Below are positions 53,276-63,654 of a DNA stretch of 64,000 nucleotides, piece by piece. This DNA comes from Diphasiastrum complanatum. Its lineage: Eukaryota; Streptophyta; Lycopodiopsida; Lycopodiales; Lycopodiaceae. The notes beneath the pieces are model-generated. The model was not told the origin of the DNA and searched no databases. It worked only from the letters and a program-made list of their open reading frames with translations. The translations under genes were made by a program, and so were the position numbers. Each line of letters starts with the position of its first letter. The first letter of the stretch is position 1. The stretch lies in contig CM055111.1 in assembly GCA_029204225.1 (NCBI GenBank), forward strand, positions 28,664,340 to 28,728,339, in the 5' to 3' direction.

Positions 53276-53625
53276 GGCTTGCGAATCCCGTATATTTTCG
53301 TTGCCATCACTAAGCAAATTCTTAGTGATGCTAGGAATGAAGAGAACACCATCTATCTTAGTCTTCTTGGAAGTTCCTAAGCATAAGGGAATGGATCCCA
53401 CACCTTCAACTTTACATTCATGATTATTTGCTATAAAATTGAACTTTATAGGTCCGACATAAGGTGTGAGTTAAGAAAAATACTCCCTTCTACCCGACAT
53501 GTGGGAGCTAGCCCCACTATCTATCCACCAAGGATCTTCACCTTTGACATTTGATGATGAAAAACTTGACATCATGAGTGAGTCCTCATGATAACTCTCT
53601 TCCTCCTCTTGTCCAATGTTGGCTT
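53276..53625 (-). pseudogene. Copia protease fragment
   Basis: Minus strand: KANIGQEEEESYHEDSLMMS then DPWWIDSGASSHMS, CKVEGVGSIPLCLG and DGVLFIPSITKNLLS. It is a close relative of the protease at 55.9-56.3 kb (KANLTNEEE..., WWIDSGVSSHMS). A stop lies after REYF. It is cut on its upstream side by the LTR at 53626. Confidence 0.82.
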
Positions 53626-54352
53626 TGTGAAGTTTTTAGCACGTGTGAACTTCACCACACACCTTACAGGATCTTTATGAGGTGTTGTGATTGCACAAGA
53701 ATGATCAATGGACAGATTACTTGAAAAATCCAAGGCAAGAGCACAATGGCATACAACAGACTGAAAAAACTAACTCCTTAATATGAGAAATGGATATCAG
53801 AAAATATTCTAAGTGCTCACTATGGAGAAAACAACCTGCTCTTAGGTAGAGAGAGAAAATCAACACCAAAAACTTGGGTAGAGAGATAATGAGCCAAAAT
53901 CACCAAGATCTCAATATTCACAATATGGCAAAACAAGCCGAAGTTTCCCTACATCAAAGAGGCTCAAATTCCTATAGTGGAGTTGCATGGAAAGTCCACT
54001 TCATTAAGTTAACTCAACTATCATAGATCCACATGTAAAGCTGCATGCATGAATATTGCATGTACTGCATGTCAACTCTCAAAATTGCCTAGACATGTGT
54101 AGATCATGTAGCCTGGTTTGCATGTTGCATGCACTGATTGCATGTTGCTTGCATGCACTCTGAATGACTATGCATGTTATCTAAACTTTTGCATGACATC
54201 ATAAATGAACCTACCTAACTCAAACTCGACCTATTCTAAGAAGGTTATGTGCTCAATTCACATACCTCTACATACAATAAAATATACAAAAGAAATAAGT
54301 GAGCATAGCCCCCAAAGTCAAGATAGGAAGATATTTTTTACCATTCTTCACA
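53626..54352 (-). repeat. 3' LTR of the minus-strand copia element
   Basis: Minus strand TGTGAAGAATGG ... CTTCACA, 727 bp, with terminal inverted repeat TGTGAAG/CTTCACA, preceded by the polypurine tract AAGGAGGAG (plus 54353-54361). It is inserted within another copia copy just before its protease. Confidence 0.85.
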
Positions 54353-56590
54353 CTCCTCCTTAAAATATATCTACCTATTCAACATAGACTCTGAGATTAA
54401 GCCAAGATTAGACCTCATCTTGACAAATATATTCTTGAGCAATGGCTTGGTGAGAAGATCTGCAACACAATTTGAAGATCCAACATGCTCCAATGAGATC
54501 TCTCTCCCAATAACGTTTTCTCTTACAAAATGATGAGCTACCTCAATGTGTTTGCTCCTTGCATGGAACACGGGATTGTTTTCAAGAGCCTGAGCCAAGA
54601 TGTTATCATTATTAATAATTGGAAGGTATTTATCTCCATAACACTTAAGATCCAAGAGTAGCCTTTTGATCCATAAAACTTCCTTTGTTGTAATTGTAAG
54701 AGATTTGTACTCAGCTTCACAAGATGATAAGGATATAGTTGCTTGCTTCTTTGATAGCCAAGAAACTAGATTCCTTCCATGAAAAATCGTGTAAGCACTT
54801 GTGGATTTCCTATCCAGTCTGTCTCCTACAAAATTTGAGTCTGAAAAAGCAACCAAAGTAGATCTTCTCCTTTGTAGATCAATCCAAAGTCTAAGGTAGA
54901 AGATACATATGTCAAAATTCTTTTAGCCAACTTCCAATGATATATCTTTGGATCTTGCATCTGTTGGCTTATCTTATGCACACTAAAGCTTAGATTAGGC
55001 CTTGTCACAGTTAACCATATAAGTGAGCCAATAAGACTCCTATAAAGAGTGATGTCCTCGAAGGATCTTTCATAGGAACTTTTACAATGCGCTCCATTGG
55101 TGTATCTATGCCTTTACAGTTTTCCATTTGGAATTTCTTAAGCATGGAAAGTGCATATCTACTTTGACTTATGAAAGCATGATCTTTTCAAAAGTCAATT
55201 TCTAGCCCTAAAATGTAGTGAAGAACTCCTAAATCTTGCAGCTTAAATTCACTACCAAGTGCATGTTTAGTTTCTTCAACTAGCTCCTCATTATTTCCAC
55301 TAAGAATGATATCATCTACATAGATGAGAAGAATAACTACAAAGTTCATTACAAATTTAATGTACATTCAAGGGACATATTCACTAAGATGAAATCCGAG
55401 TGATATGAGAAAGGAGTTGAGACTTGCATACCAAGACCTTGGTGCTTGTTTTAGTCCATAGAGACTTTTTAACAAAAGACAAACTTTTGATTCTCCACCT
55501 TCTTTCACAAATCCAGGTGGTTGCTCCATGTAAATCTCCTCCTCAAGGTAACCATTGAGAAAGGCATAAGAAACATCAAGTTGAAACATCCTCCAATTGT
55601 GATAACATGCAAGAAAAATGAGAATTCTGATAGTTACCATTTTTGCAAAAGGTGCAAAAGTGTCTTCATAGTCAAGACCTTTGATTTGAGAGTAGCCTTT
55701 GGCACAAAGTCTTGCTTTGAATTTTTTGATGGATCCATCATTGTTGTATTTGATCCTGAATACCCACTTACATCCAATGACATGCATGTTGTTTGGTGGC
55801 TCCACAGGCTCCCATGTGTTGTTTGACATCAAGGCTTCAAACTCAAGGGTCATTGCTTCAACCCATTTCTTGAAGTGCTTCTTGGACATCTTTAGGCTCT
55901 TCATCAGATATGAAGAATGCATGATAGGATCCTCTAACAACCGCTTCATTTTCTCTTGAGATTATACATTTGTCAACATGAAATTTGACAGCCAATCCAC
56001 TATCAAACAATTGTCCTACACTAATGAGATTCTTGGTTAGTCTAGGTACATAAAGTACATCATCATGCAAACAAAAAGATTTTGATGATAATGCATGCAG
56101 TGGAATACTGCCTATTCCTTCAATTCTACACTCTACATCATTAGCAGTATAGATTGATCTTTTTGCACCTAGATATGGCATGAGACTTGTGAAAGAGTTT
56201 TTAGAACTAGACATATGAGAACTAACCCCACTATCTATCCACCAGATTTCTACATTCTTGAAAGGAAAAGATGAAAAACTAGACATCATTAAAGAATCCT
56301 CTCTTTCACTCTCAATACACTCACACTCTTCCTCATTAGTAAGGTTAGCTTGCTTGGATTGGTTCTTCTTCTTGAAACAGTTTGATTAATAGTGGCCCTT
56401 CTTGCTAAAAAAGAAACATTTGATCTTTGATAGCTTCTTCTTGCCACTGGATGTTGCAATTTGTGAGGATTGATCCTCACTACTTTCTACTTTGGCTTTG
56501 TCCTTCTTGAAGTGTTGTTGACCTTTGTCCTTGCCTCTTGACTTGTCCTTGGTAAAGAGTGCTTTGTCGTCTCCACCATCCTTCAATGAA
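54353..56590 (-). pseudogene. Copia element: gag tail, protease, RT, RNase H; integrase deleted
   Basis: Minus strand. A knuckle remnant (KIKCFFFSKKGHY) leads to a protease with WWIDSGVSSHMS, GSIPLHAL and LTKNLISVGQL (56289-55858). Without any integrase the sequence enters, out of frame, the linker and RT: KKWVEAMTLEFEAL, HVIGCKWVFRIK, YEDTFAPFAKM, FQLDVSYAFLNGYLEEEIYM, SLYGLKQAPRSWY, intact LLIYVDDIIL, IDTPMERI, LIGSLIWLTVTRPNLS. RNase H (54856-54371) is complete with FSDSNFVGDRLDRKSTSAY, SSCEAEY, the NNDN region, HARSKHIEVAHHFVRENV and ADLLTKPL. Frameshifts at about 55370 and 55060. Confidence 0.9.
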
Positions 56591-58228
56591 AGTCTAAAAA
56601 AATCAATCTATCTTGAATTTGGATATAGCTTCTATCAAAGAAATGAAGCACATGCAAGTATGAAGTCTATCTCCCATGAGTTTCAAAGAGCTGATAAACT
56701 CTCTAGGAACTTGATCTCAACTCAAACACTATACTTGTGTGAAATGAAATATCTAAGACCTCACAATACTCAGCTTTATCCAATTCTACTTTATTGATAA
56801 TAAAAATTGAGAATATTGGTGAAAAGAACTGATGTGTGCTCACTTTGGCATATCACACGAGATGAGTACTCTTCATATTTTTTTTTATTTTCTTAAATTC
56901 TCTTAAAAACAAATCAAATTGATTTAGAAACTTGAGCAACACAATCTACTCTTCAATACCTATCCAACAAGCTATAGAACATCAAATTTGGATAATTCCT
57001 TCATGTGACGTCCATCAGCTCTCCAACCTAGAGCTGGCTCCCAAAGCTTCACACTTTACCCATTTGCGTTTGCAGTGTTCTGATTCCATCATGAATTGCC
57101 CCTGTAAGTCATGTCTCATCCAAAGACTCAAGTCCATTCACAAATAACTGCCCCCTGATGATCATCTCATGTCATCCTACAGTGTTATCCCTATCAGGTA
57201 TCCCAATGCCATCCCTGATCGCAAAGATCTGAGCATCTACCTTGCAGTGCCCACCTGTATTTCCTCAATCTAGCTCCAAGCTGCTCTTGTGAATGGTTTC
57301 AAACCACTCCTTGAGAATATACTAAGATATGAACTCCAAAGCCACCATCAAATCCCTCACATGACTATGCATGCCAATATTTCTCCAAGTGAACTTGTGA
57401 GATCTTCCATGGCCCAAACCAAATGATTTGCACCCTGTTTTTACTGGAATCTGCATTCCTAATGCAATACTGATACGGCAAATTGACTTGACTTACCTAG
57501 AATAGGCAGTTGAAGTATATCTCTCGATGAAAAACATGATACACTGCTCCACAGCCAATTTGACTTGATCAAAATGACTTACGGACTACGAAACCGCAAA
57601 ATCATCACACTTACTACTCTCCAAGAGTCTCCAGAGTGTGATTATTTACCCGTTCTCCATCCTCCATGTGTCCCACACACAACTCGTCCAATGCAAGTCT
57701 GCTATCTTGCCCAATGGCTTCCAACTGGCACCACCTCGCACTTCCATCACCTGTGACTGCCAAAATGTGTGTACCTCCAAGCTAGCCCATATTTCCCTCC
57801 AAACAAAAAATTTTTGAGCTACAGATGCGTGTGTCAATGCAGGACACATGTTCAGATCATACAATTGCACATGTGTTTGCCCACGTGGGTGTGACGAGAT
57901 ATGCTAACGTCACGTACGAACATGTTTATTGTCCACCCATGCAATTCCTAGAAGCATGTAAGCTGGAGGCCCACAAATTTTTCACATTTCTTTCAGCTTC
58001 CATTTTGATCTGGCAATCACTCTCACTCTCTCTCACTCTCTCTGATTAGAAACCTTCTATTTGGACATTGTGAAATCCAGTATCGCAATGACGCGAGACC
58101 TGCCTTGAAATCTCGTAGTCTGGAGCGCATCTCACATTGTTCTGATATCAGCTCCCAATATCGCCATCATGTGATTCTTGCCTTACTTCTAGCGAGATCC
58201 TATTCTCTCTGACATTTTTGTGACACCA
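56591..58228. other. Intergenic, no gene recognised
   Basis: Less AT-rich than the neighbouring elements. Several 60-70 codon frames without domains. It may include the 5' flank of the CENH3-like copy. Confidence 0.45.
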
Positions 58229-58617
58229 ATGACCCGGACCAAGTACACAACAAGGTTGTCTTCTTTTGTTCAGCCAACACATCCAGCTCTTGAGCCTGTT
58301 AGGCATGGGGTAGGGAGAAGAGGCAGACCCAGATGCGCTCCCTAGCTTAGGGAGATAAGAACTCTTCATAGGCACACAAGATTACTGATTCCAAAACAGC
58401 TTTCTACCGAGTTGTGAGAGAAGTCACATAGGATATGACCACCCATCTTCCATTCAACATGAGGTGGAATTTCATTGCATTGGAAGCCCTCCATACTACG
58501 TATGAGAACTTCCAAACCAAGTTGTTTGAAGACTCGAAGTTGTGCTCCATTCATGGCAAGAGGGTAACCCTCATGCCAAAGGACATGCATCTTGTGATGA
58601 GGCTACGACACATATGA
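58229..58617 (+). pseudogene. CENH3-like histone H3 retropseudogene
   Basis: From ATG (MTRTKYTTR) an arginine/proline-rich N-terminal tail leads to RPRCAP.LREIRTLHRHTRLLIP, which matches RPGTVALREIR and alpha-N of histone H3 and has LLIP as in plant CENH3 rather than LLIRKLP. After a frame change it continues AFYRVVREVT.DM, then FNMRWNFIALEALHTTYENF, KLFEDSKLCSIHGKRVTLMP and KDMHLVMRLR, the rest of the histone fold. RW before the ALEAL helix matches the RW(T/K)xEAL of CENH3 loop 1, where canonical H3 has FQSSAVMAL, and the segment before RW is longer than in H3. Stops: TAG 58343-58345, TAG 58429-58431, one frameshift about 58390-58410. The fold is uninterrupted by introns, whereas plant CENH3 genes carry several, so a processed copy is likely. 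Confidence 0.75.
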
Positions 58618-58649
58618 TCAAGTGTTTCCGTCTAGATTCACTAGAAGAC

Positions 58650-58890
58650 CAGCACCTATGGAGAGAGGGTTCCTCCCAGAAAAAAGAGGAAGCAGTTGAA
58701 GACAAGGAGGGGAAGCAAAGTTGTGAGATCGCCTAGCTTTTTGCCCAATCCTCCTCCCAAGAAAGATGTTGCATGCACATCGCCCCCTACAAATTTGCAA
58801 GACAACTCAATCACACCAGATTATGCTAGTTCGAGTCTTCTAATTTCAAAAGCGGAGGATCTCGATGCTTTTGTGTTAGTAACAAAGTAA
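58650..58890 (+). other. Open frame with basic patch, downstream of CENH3-like copy
   Basis: The frame reads RVPPRKKRKQLKTRRGSK, then FLPNPPPKKDV, a polar stretch and an acidic end (SKAEDLDAFVLVTK) before TAA. PRKKRKQLKTRR resembles a nuclear localisation signal. No upstream start in this frame and no recognised family. It could be 3' sequence carried with the histone transcript or an unrelated exon. Confidence 0.35.
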
Positions 58891-59117
58891 AAAAGAGAGA
58901 AATAAAAGACCGTGGCATGTGTATTGTAAGTCCACATCCAATGTCAATGCTTGGGAATCTCTTTGAATCCTGAAAAATGTCAAATTTGGCTAACGCATGG
59001 CATAGTATTAGGACATTCTTTCAAGAAACGATATTGCGACGGACCATGAAAAGGTCCTGATCATTTAAAATCTGCCAAAACCATGCACTATCCAGGAAGT
59101 ATATTCATTCCTAGGCC
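58891..59117. other. Intergenic
   Basis: No feature recognised. Confidence 0.4.
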
Positions 59118-59448
59118 ATGCCAATTATTATCTCTGCTTTTATTCTCGATTTTGCTAATAAAGCACGGTCAATCTATAAGGTGGTTGTTGATCCCAAATG
59201 GACTGATGGACAACGAGTCACGTTCATTCAGTTGAAGCAAGCCCTCACCAATGCACCTATTCTCAAGGCTCCTGATTACTCCAAGGAACTCCATGTGCAC
59301 ACCGATGCATCCAAGTATGCCATCAGAGCAGTGCTCACCCAACCGGGAGATTTCGAAAAGGATTATCGAATCCGATTTCTCAGTAGACAATTGATACCCG
59401 CTAAAGTAAATTACACCACTACTGAACGTGAAGCTTTGGCAATGGTTT
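59118..59448 (+). pseudogene. Ty3-gypsy RT-RNase H connection fragment
   Basis: LKQALTNAPILKAPDYSKEL, HVHTDASKYAIRAVLTQ, RIRFLSRQLIPAKVNYTTTE and REALAMVL form the start of gypsy RNase H (first catalytic Asp in HTDAS; Glu in TTEREAL). It is cut immediately after ALAMVL by the LTR of the minus-strand Tat-like element, so it was the target of that insertion. Confidence 0.88.
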
Positions 59449-60207
59449 TGTAGTGGGTTTCTTTCCTTGCCTAACCTGAATCCAAGATCTAGTCAATCTA
59501 GCATCAAAGAGACGGAGTTAGTTGTCACGCGGAGGTTCGTTCCCATGGGAGCGATAGTATAGTTCAGATTTCAACATGAATGGAGGATCCTACACTAACA
59601 TCCATTAACACTAAGCATTAACACTACATCCATTAACCCTACTTCCATTAACCCTAAATCCACAACAATGATAGAAACTTACTCTTCTCTCTCTCTTTTT
59701 CTCTCTCACAAAAAGCATAAGAAATAGCAATCCCAATAATGATCAAATCCAACAATTAGCAAATACAAAGGAAGCATGAGAAATGGAGGAAAAGAGAGGA
59801 AGAGCAAGGACATTCATCAATCCATTTCTAAAGAGAACCAATCTGCTTTTATTGAAATGAGAAAATGAACATCAGGAGCAACTCGAGTTGGTCCCTTTTT
59901 ATAGTAGAGAGGAGGACCCTGGCCTCTAAATCCTATTGGTCCAGTCTTGCCTCTCTTTTTATTCAAATTTAAAAAGTGTGGGAACCATCAAAATTGGAGG
60001 GAAACCCAACTTTATTCACTAACTTGACATTTAGGCCCTGCGACATTAAAAGTTCCACAAAAAGGCCTAAAGTCCTTTATTAATTTTTAACTAATCAATC
60101 AAATAACTATGTGATCATTGGGTTGGACTTACACACGCAGGGTGCCAAATCCCTCTCACTTATTAACTAGGGTTAGGGTCGTCTTGGGATCCGCAAACCC
60201 TCCAACA
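59449..60207 (-). repeat. Tat-like 3' LTR (LTR B)
   Basis: Minus strand TGTTGGAGGG ... CCCACTACA, 759 bp, homologous to LTR A at 38.7-39.4 kb, including CT-rich tracts and several CATTAACACTA-type subrepeats at about 59600-59650. A purine-rich tract (minus GGTGGGGGATAC, plus 60208-60219) precedes it. Confidence 0.85.
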
Positions 60208-60257
60208 GTATCCCCCACCAAAACTGGTGGCGGTCCCACGACAGCTGCAATATGCAA

Positions 60258-62058
60258 TTATTGGGGACTTTTATTGATTTTGCACTGAATCTTAATTAAA
60301 TGATACTGCACCTTCTCCATAAAGTCGAGGCGTGCAGTATTGAAATCCAAATTGTGTGGCAGGAAACAACGGTGGGCTTCGACAATCCATTTGGAAGTTG
60401 TCCATGAGGTGAAGCAGGATTCCCAAGAGCCTCCCATCATAGCCGCACGAAAATAGAGACAAGTAATCGGCAGCTGATCTTTGACTTGCTCTGAGGCCAT
60501 CGGTTTATTTGGATCAAATGTTAGGGGAGGAAGGCCATCGTCCCATTTGGTTTCCACTGACGCCAACAGAGTTAGATCTTTAGCAAACATTGTCGATTGT
60601 TGCACCGTTGGATCTAGAGAGTGGACATACTCTCTCTGATATGCTTGTAAAGCACGGTGGAAGTCCACTGAAATGGTCCAGCTTGATGGATGATTGGCCA
60701 ATTGGGCGTATGGATGGTGATTTTGTCCATAGCCAACCCCAAATCTTTTCATTTATTTCTTCGCGGCATTGGCACGTAATAGGGATCTACCCTCAACTGG
60801 TGAGGGCTCGCGACGTAACTCCTAATTGATTCCGGAGTTTTCTCAAAAATCATGATTCTCCATGCCGGCTACACTCCCAATGCAGGTATTTTGTCAAACT
60901 CTTTGCCAGCCTCGATCTCGGAGGTCTTAAATTTCAGAACTAATCCACCATGCGAAGACTCATGCGGATGTTTCTTTAAGAAGGTCTAGATCTGGTCCTC
61001 GACGCTGATGGGCCTTCTGAATAGAGGTCTTGTCCTTGATGAGGCTGGACCCGCTTGTACTGCCGGTATAGTTGGCGGTTGATCTGCTATATCTGGAGCT
61101 CCCCCCTGGTCCATGCTCAAATCAATCCTTGTATCCATTGGTACAGCTTCTTGGCGCGAAGGGGAGAATTGCGGCATGACCGGGACGAGGATTTGTGGTC
61201 CGGCTTCCAACACTTGAGCGGCTGCTTTCTCATAGGCGGTGATGGTCTCTTTTGCCTTTGCCAACTCGGTTGAAGCTGCTCCTTTGAACCTATCAAAGCG
61301 GCCTTGGAATCCTTGAAGGGCCACTTTGTATGTCTCCACTTTTTTGAATAAATACGCAATCTCCGTCGGTGTGACCGGATGATCGGGTATTTGCATTTGT
61401 AGATAGGCATCACGCTCAAGGGTGGTCGCATTTAATTCACCTTGAAGCCATGTTCGATCTTGTTCGGCCATCTGTAATTGCCCGTTCAGCAGCTGCACCC
61501 GTTGCTTGGCATCTTGCACTACCTTATCTACCTGATCATGTGCGGTTGTCAGGGCGTTTTGCAGGGAGCTGATGTAAGTTTCCAAGCGATCCGCTTGTTG
61601 CTAGGCCAACTTCTTTTCACTTCAGTCTTATCTTCATGTTGTTTGGCTATCTTCAACTCTCGATCCAGCTGGACAATTTTCTGGCTAATCAAAGTGTTTT
61701 CGGATTCTAGATCAGAGATTCTCTGTTTCATTTCCTTCTTCTTATCTAGCATAGATTGGATCACTTGCCCAAGGCTTGAAACCAACCCTAGAGCATCACC
61801 AGAATGGCTCCCTAGAAAGTGATATAGAATTTGGATTTCTCTTCCTTCTATGTACTGAAGGCAAGAGTGATGAAATCCATATTGATGCGACCCGAAAAGG
61901 CTCTCTCATGAATACCCATTGTAGTGAGCAGAGGCTCCGCAAGGGTCATCCACTGAGTGACCATGCTTGTGCTAGGAAGAATCATGATGTCCGTTGCAGA
62001 TGGGACATCGCGATGGATAGTATAGCGCGGAGACTAGGAAGTATCGATAGAAGACATG
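60258..62058 (-). pseudogene. Tat-like accessory ORF, copy 2 (coiled coil plus C-terminal domain)
   Basis: On the minus strand a roughly 600-codon frame can be followed from ATG at 62058 (MSSIDTS) to 60258. An N-terminal part includes MILPSTSMVTQWMTLAEPLL and SGRINMDFITLAFS. Coil 1 is LGQVIQSMLDKKKEMKQRIS then LESENTLISQKIVQLDREL. Coil 2 is METYISSLQNALTTAHDQVD then VVQDAKQRVQLLNGQLQMAE, and PVTPTEIAYLFKKVETYKVA follows. A Pro/Gln-rich hinge leads to a C-terminal domain with PAWRIMIFEKTPESI, LRVDPYYVPMPRRN, HHPYAQLANHPSSWTISVDF, HRALQAYQREYVHSL and ITCLYFRAAMMGG. TAG stops lie in the first 90 codons and a frame change at about 61600. It sits between integrase and 3' LTR, the position of env-like or other extra ORFs. 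I recognise no family; function unknown. Confidence 0.65.
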
Positions 62059-62980
62059 ATGATCAGAAAGGAATTATAAACGCGTGAAAGTGTTTCAGAA
62101 GGCAATGCAGAAAATTTGGAAGGCTTTGGTCGCAAGAAAAATTCGCAAGAGCTTCGCTAGCACAAGTGAGGAGTGAATCGAATTCAGCCAACTTATAAGT
62201 GAGTTTGGTGGGTCCATTACACTAAATAGTAGTTTGGCTGATCAGTTCTGAACAAAAATATGCAGGCATGTGCAGTATTGTAAAAATCGGCTATAAAAAT
62301 CTCGACGAAGGTTTCTAGGGATCTGAACCTATCAAGCAAACGTTTTCTAGGGCTGGCGAAGGATGAACCTTTGCCCAGGAGGGTCCTTCGCCCAGGTACT
62401 GTCATAAATGCATTTTTTCACAATCTGAACCTATGGACGACCTAATTTTGACATTTTAAGACCATCTAGCAGGTCGACGAAGGTTCATAATGAGGTTATG
62501 ATGCTCGACGAAGGTTCCCAAAATGGCATATCACTGAACATTCGCCTGTCTCAAAAACTGGATTTTCCCTTGTCAGGAACCTTCGCCCACCTCAATTTAG
62601 ATAAATCAAGGGTGGATGTACAATCTGAGAGCTCAACAAAGGTTCCTGACACTGTATTGGCCAAATCTACCCATATCAGTGATTTTTTTAAGTCATTGTC
62701 CATCAAAAATACTGTGCTTCCTTTTCCTTATGCTGATGACTTCTTGACTTTTGCTCATCAGTCTTTCCTTATTTTTTTTTTCTTTTCTTTTTGTTTGTTT
62801 GTTTTTTTTTTTAACTGTCTTTTTTCAAAAAACTCAGCAAAATAAATATTGAAAACAAAAAATTGAAAAACAAATAAAACTAAAAAATATATGGAGATCA
62901 GGCTTGCTAAACTGGCGGAGCAGGCTGCCAAAACTTGCGTAATCGGCTGTCATTTACCGGAGTATCAAATCGTTTTTCAT
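62059..62980 (-). other. Tat-like spacer between integrase and accessory ORF, with GAAGGTT motifs
   Basis: Short motif (GA)CGAAGGTTC and its reverse complement occur at least seven times in about 62305-62645 (62305, 62349 region, 62475, 62508, 62578, 62636 among them). T-rich tracts follow at 62770-62815. Same layout as 29.76-30.43 kb. Confidence 0.7.
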
Positions 62981-63654
62981 CCAAGTGCTCAAGAATTACT
63001 GTGCCATAGTTCAGGATTTCAACTTACCCTTGATCAGCTTGGTTTTGGACATCAATGCAAGATCTCCTACTTTCAGATATTTCTTGTGCAAATGATGATC
63101 GTGCCATGCCTTGCGGCGGGCTTTCTCTGTTGCTAAGGCATGAACTGCCATCAATCGGGTTTCTCATAATTTGTGCAATGCTTCATGACGGAGTTGTAAG
63201 GACATATCATCATTTAATCGTTCTGTTGCTGCTATGCGTAAAGATGGGATTAAAAATTCAATTGGCATAACAGCATTTTGACCATAAACCAGTTGGAAAG
63301 GTGTTTGCGGTTCTGAATGCCCATAATGCTGCATACAGTTTATGTTCCCAATCGGACCAACTTGCTTCAACTGTCTTTGTCATAATGGTGCAGAGAATCT
63401 TATTGGAAGATTCAGCTTGGCCATTTCCTCTGGGATAATAGGGAGTACAAAATCTATGTATAACAAAAAATCCTTCTAGTAAACACTTTATTTTTTGATT
63501 AACAAAGTGTGTACCCCAGTCACTGACAATTTTGACATCCAAATCTGATTATAATATTTTCATATAGAAACTTGGCCGTAGATTTCGCATCAGCCACTTT
63601 GACAGCTTTGGCTTCAACCCACTTGGTCATATAATCAGTTGCGACAATAATGTA
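62981..63654 (-). pseudogene. Ty3-gypsy (Tat-like) integrase core, copy 2
   Basis: Minus strand: TYIIVATDYMTKWVEAKAVK (first Asp), DVKIVSDWGTHFVNQ (second Asp), FCTPYYPRGNGQAESSNK (Glu intact), SDWEHKLYAALWAFRTA and TPFQLVYGQNAVMPIEFL. The zinc domain lies beyond the break at 63655, where a copia LTR is inserted. Catalytic triad Asp-Asp-Glu is present, unlike copy 1, but frameshifts break the frame. Confidence 0.88.

Noticed and set aside
55521..55959. Two plus-strand frames of 86-101 codons
   Set aside because: Antisense shadows of the copia RT on the minus strand.
58229..58617. Canonical histone H3 pseudogene
   Set aside because: Considered first, but LLIP, the longer loop with RW and the divergent tail favour CENH3; kept as CENH3-like pending a tree.
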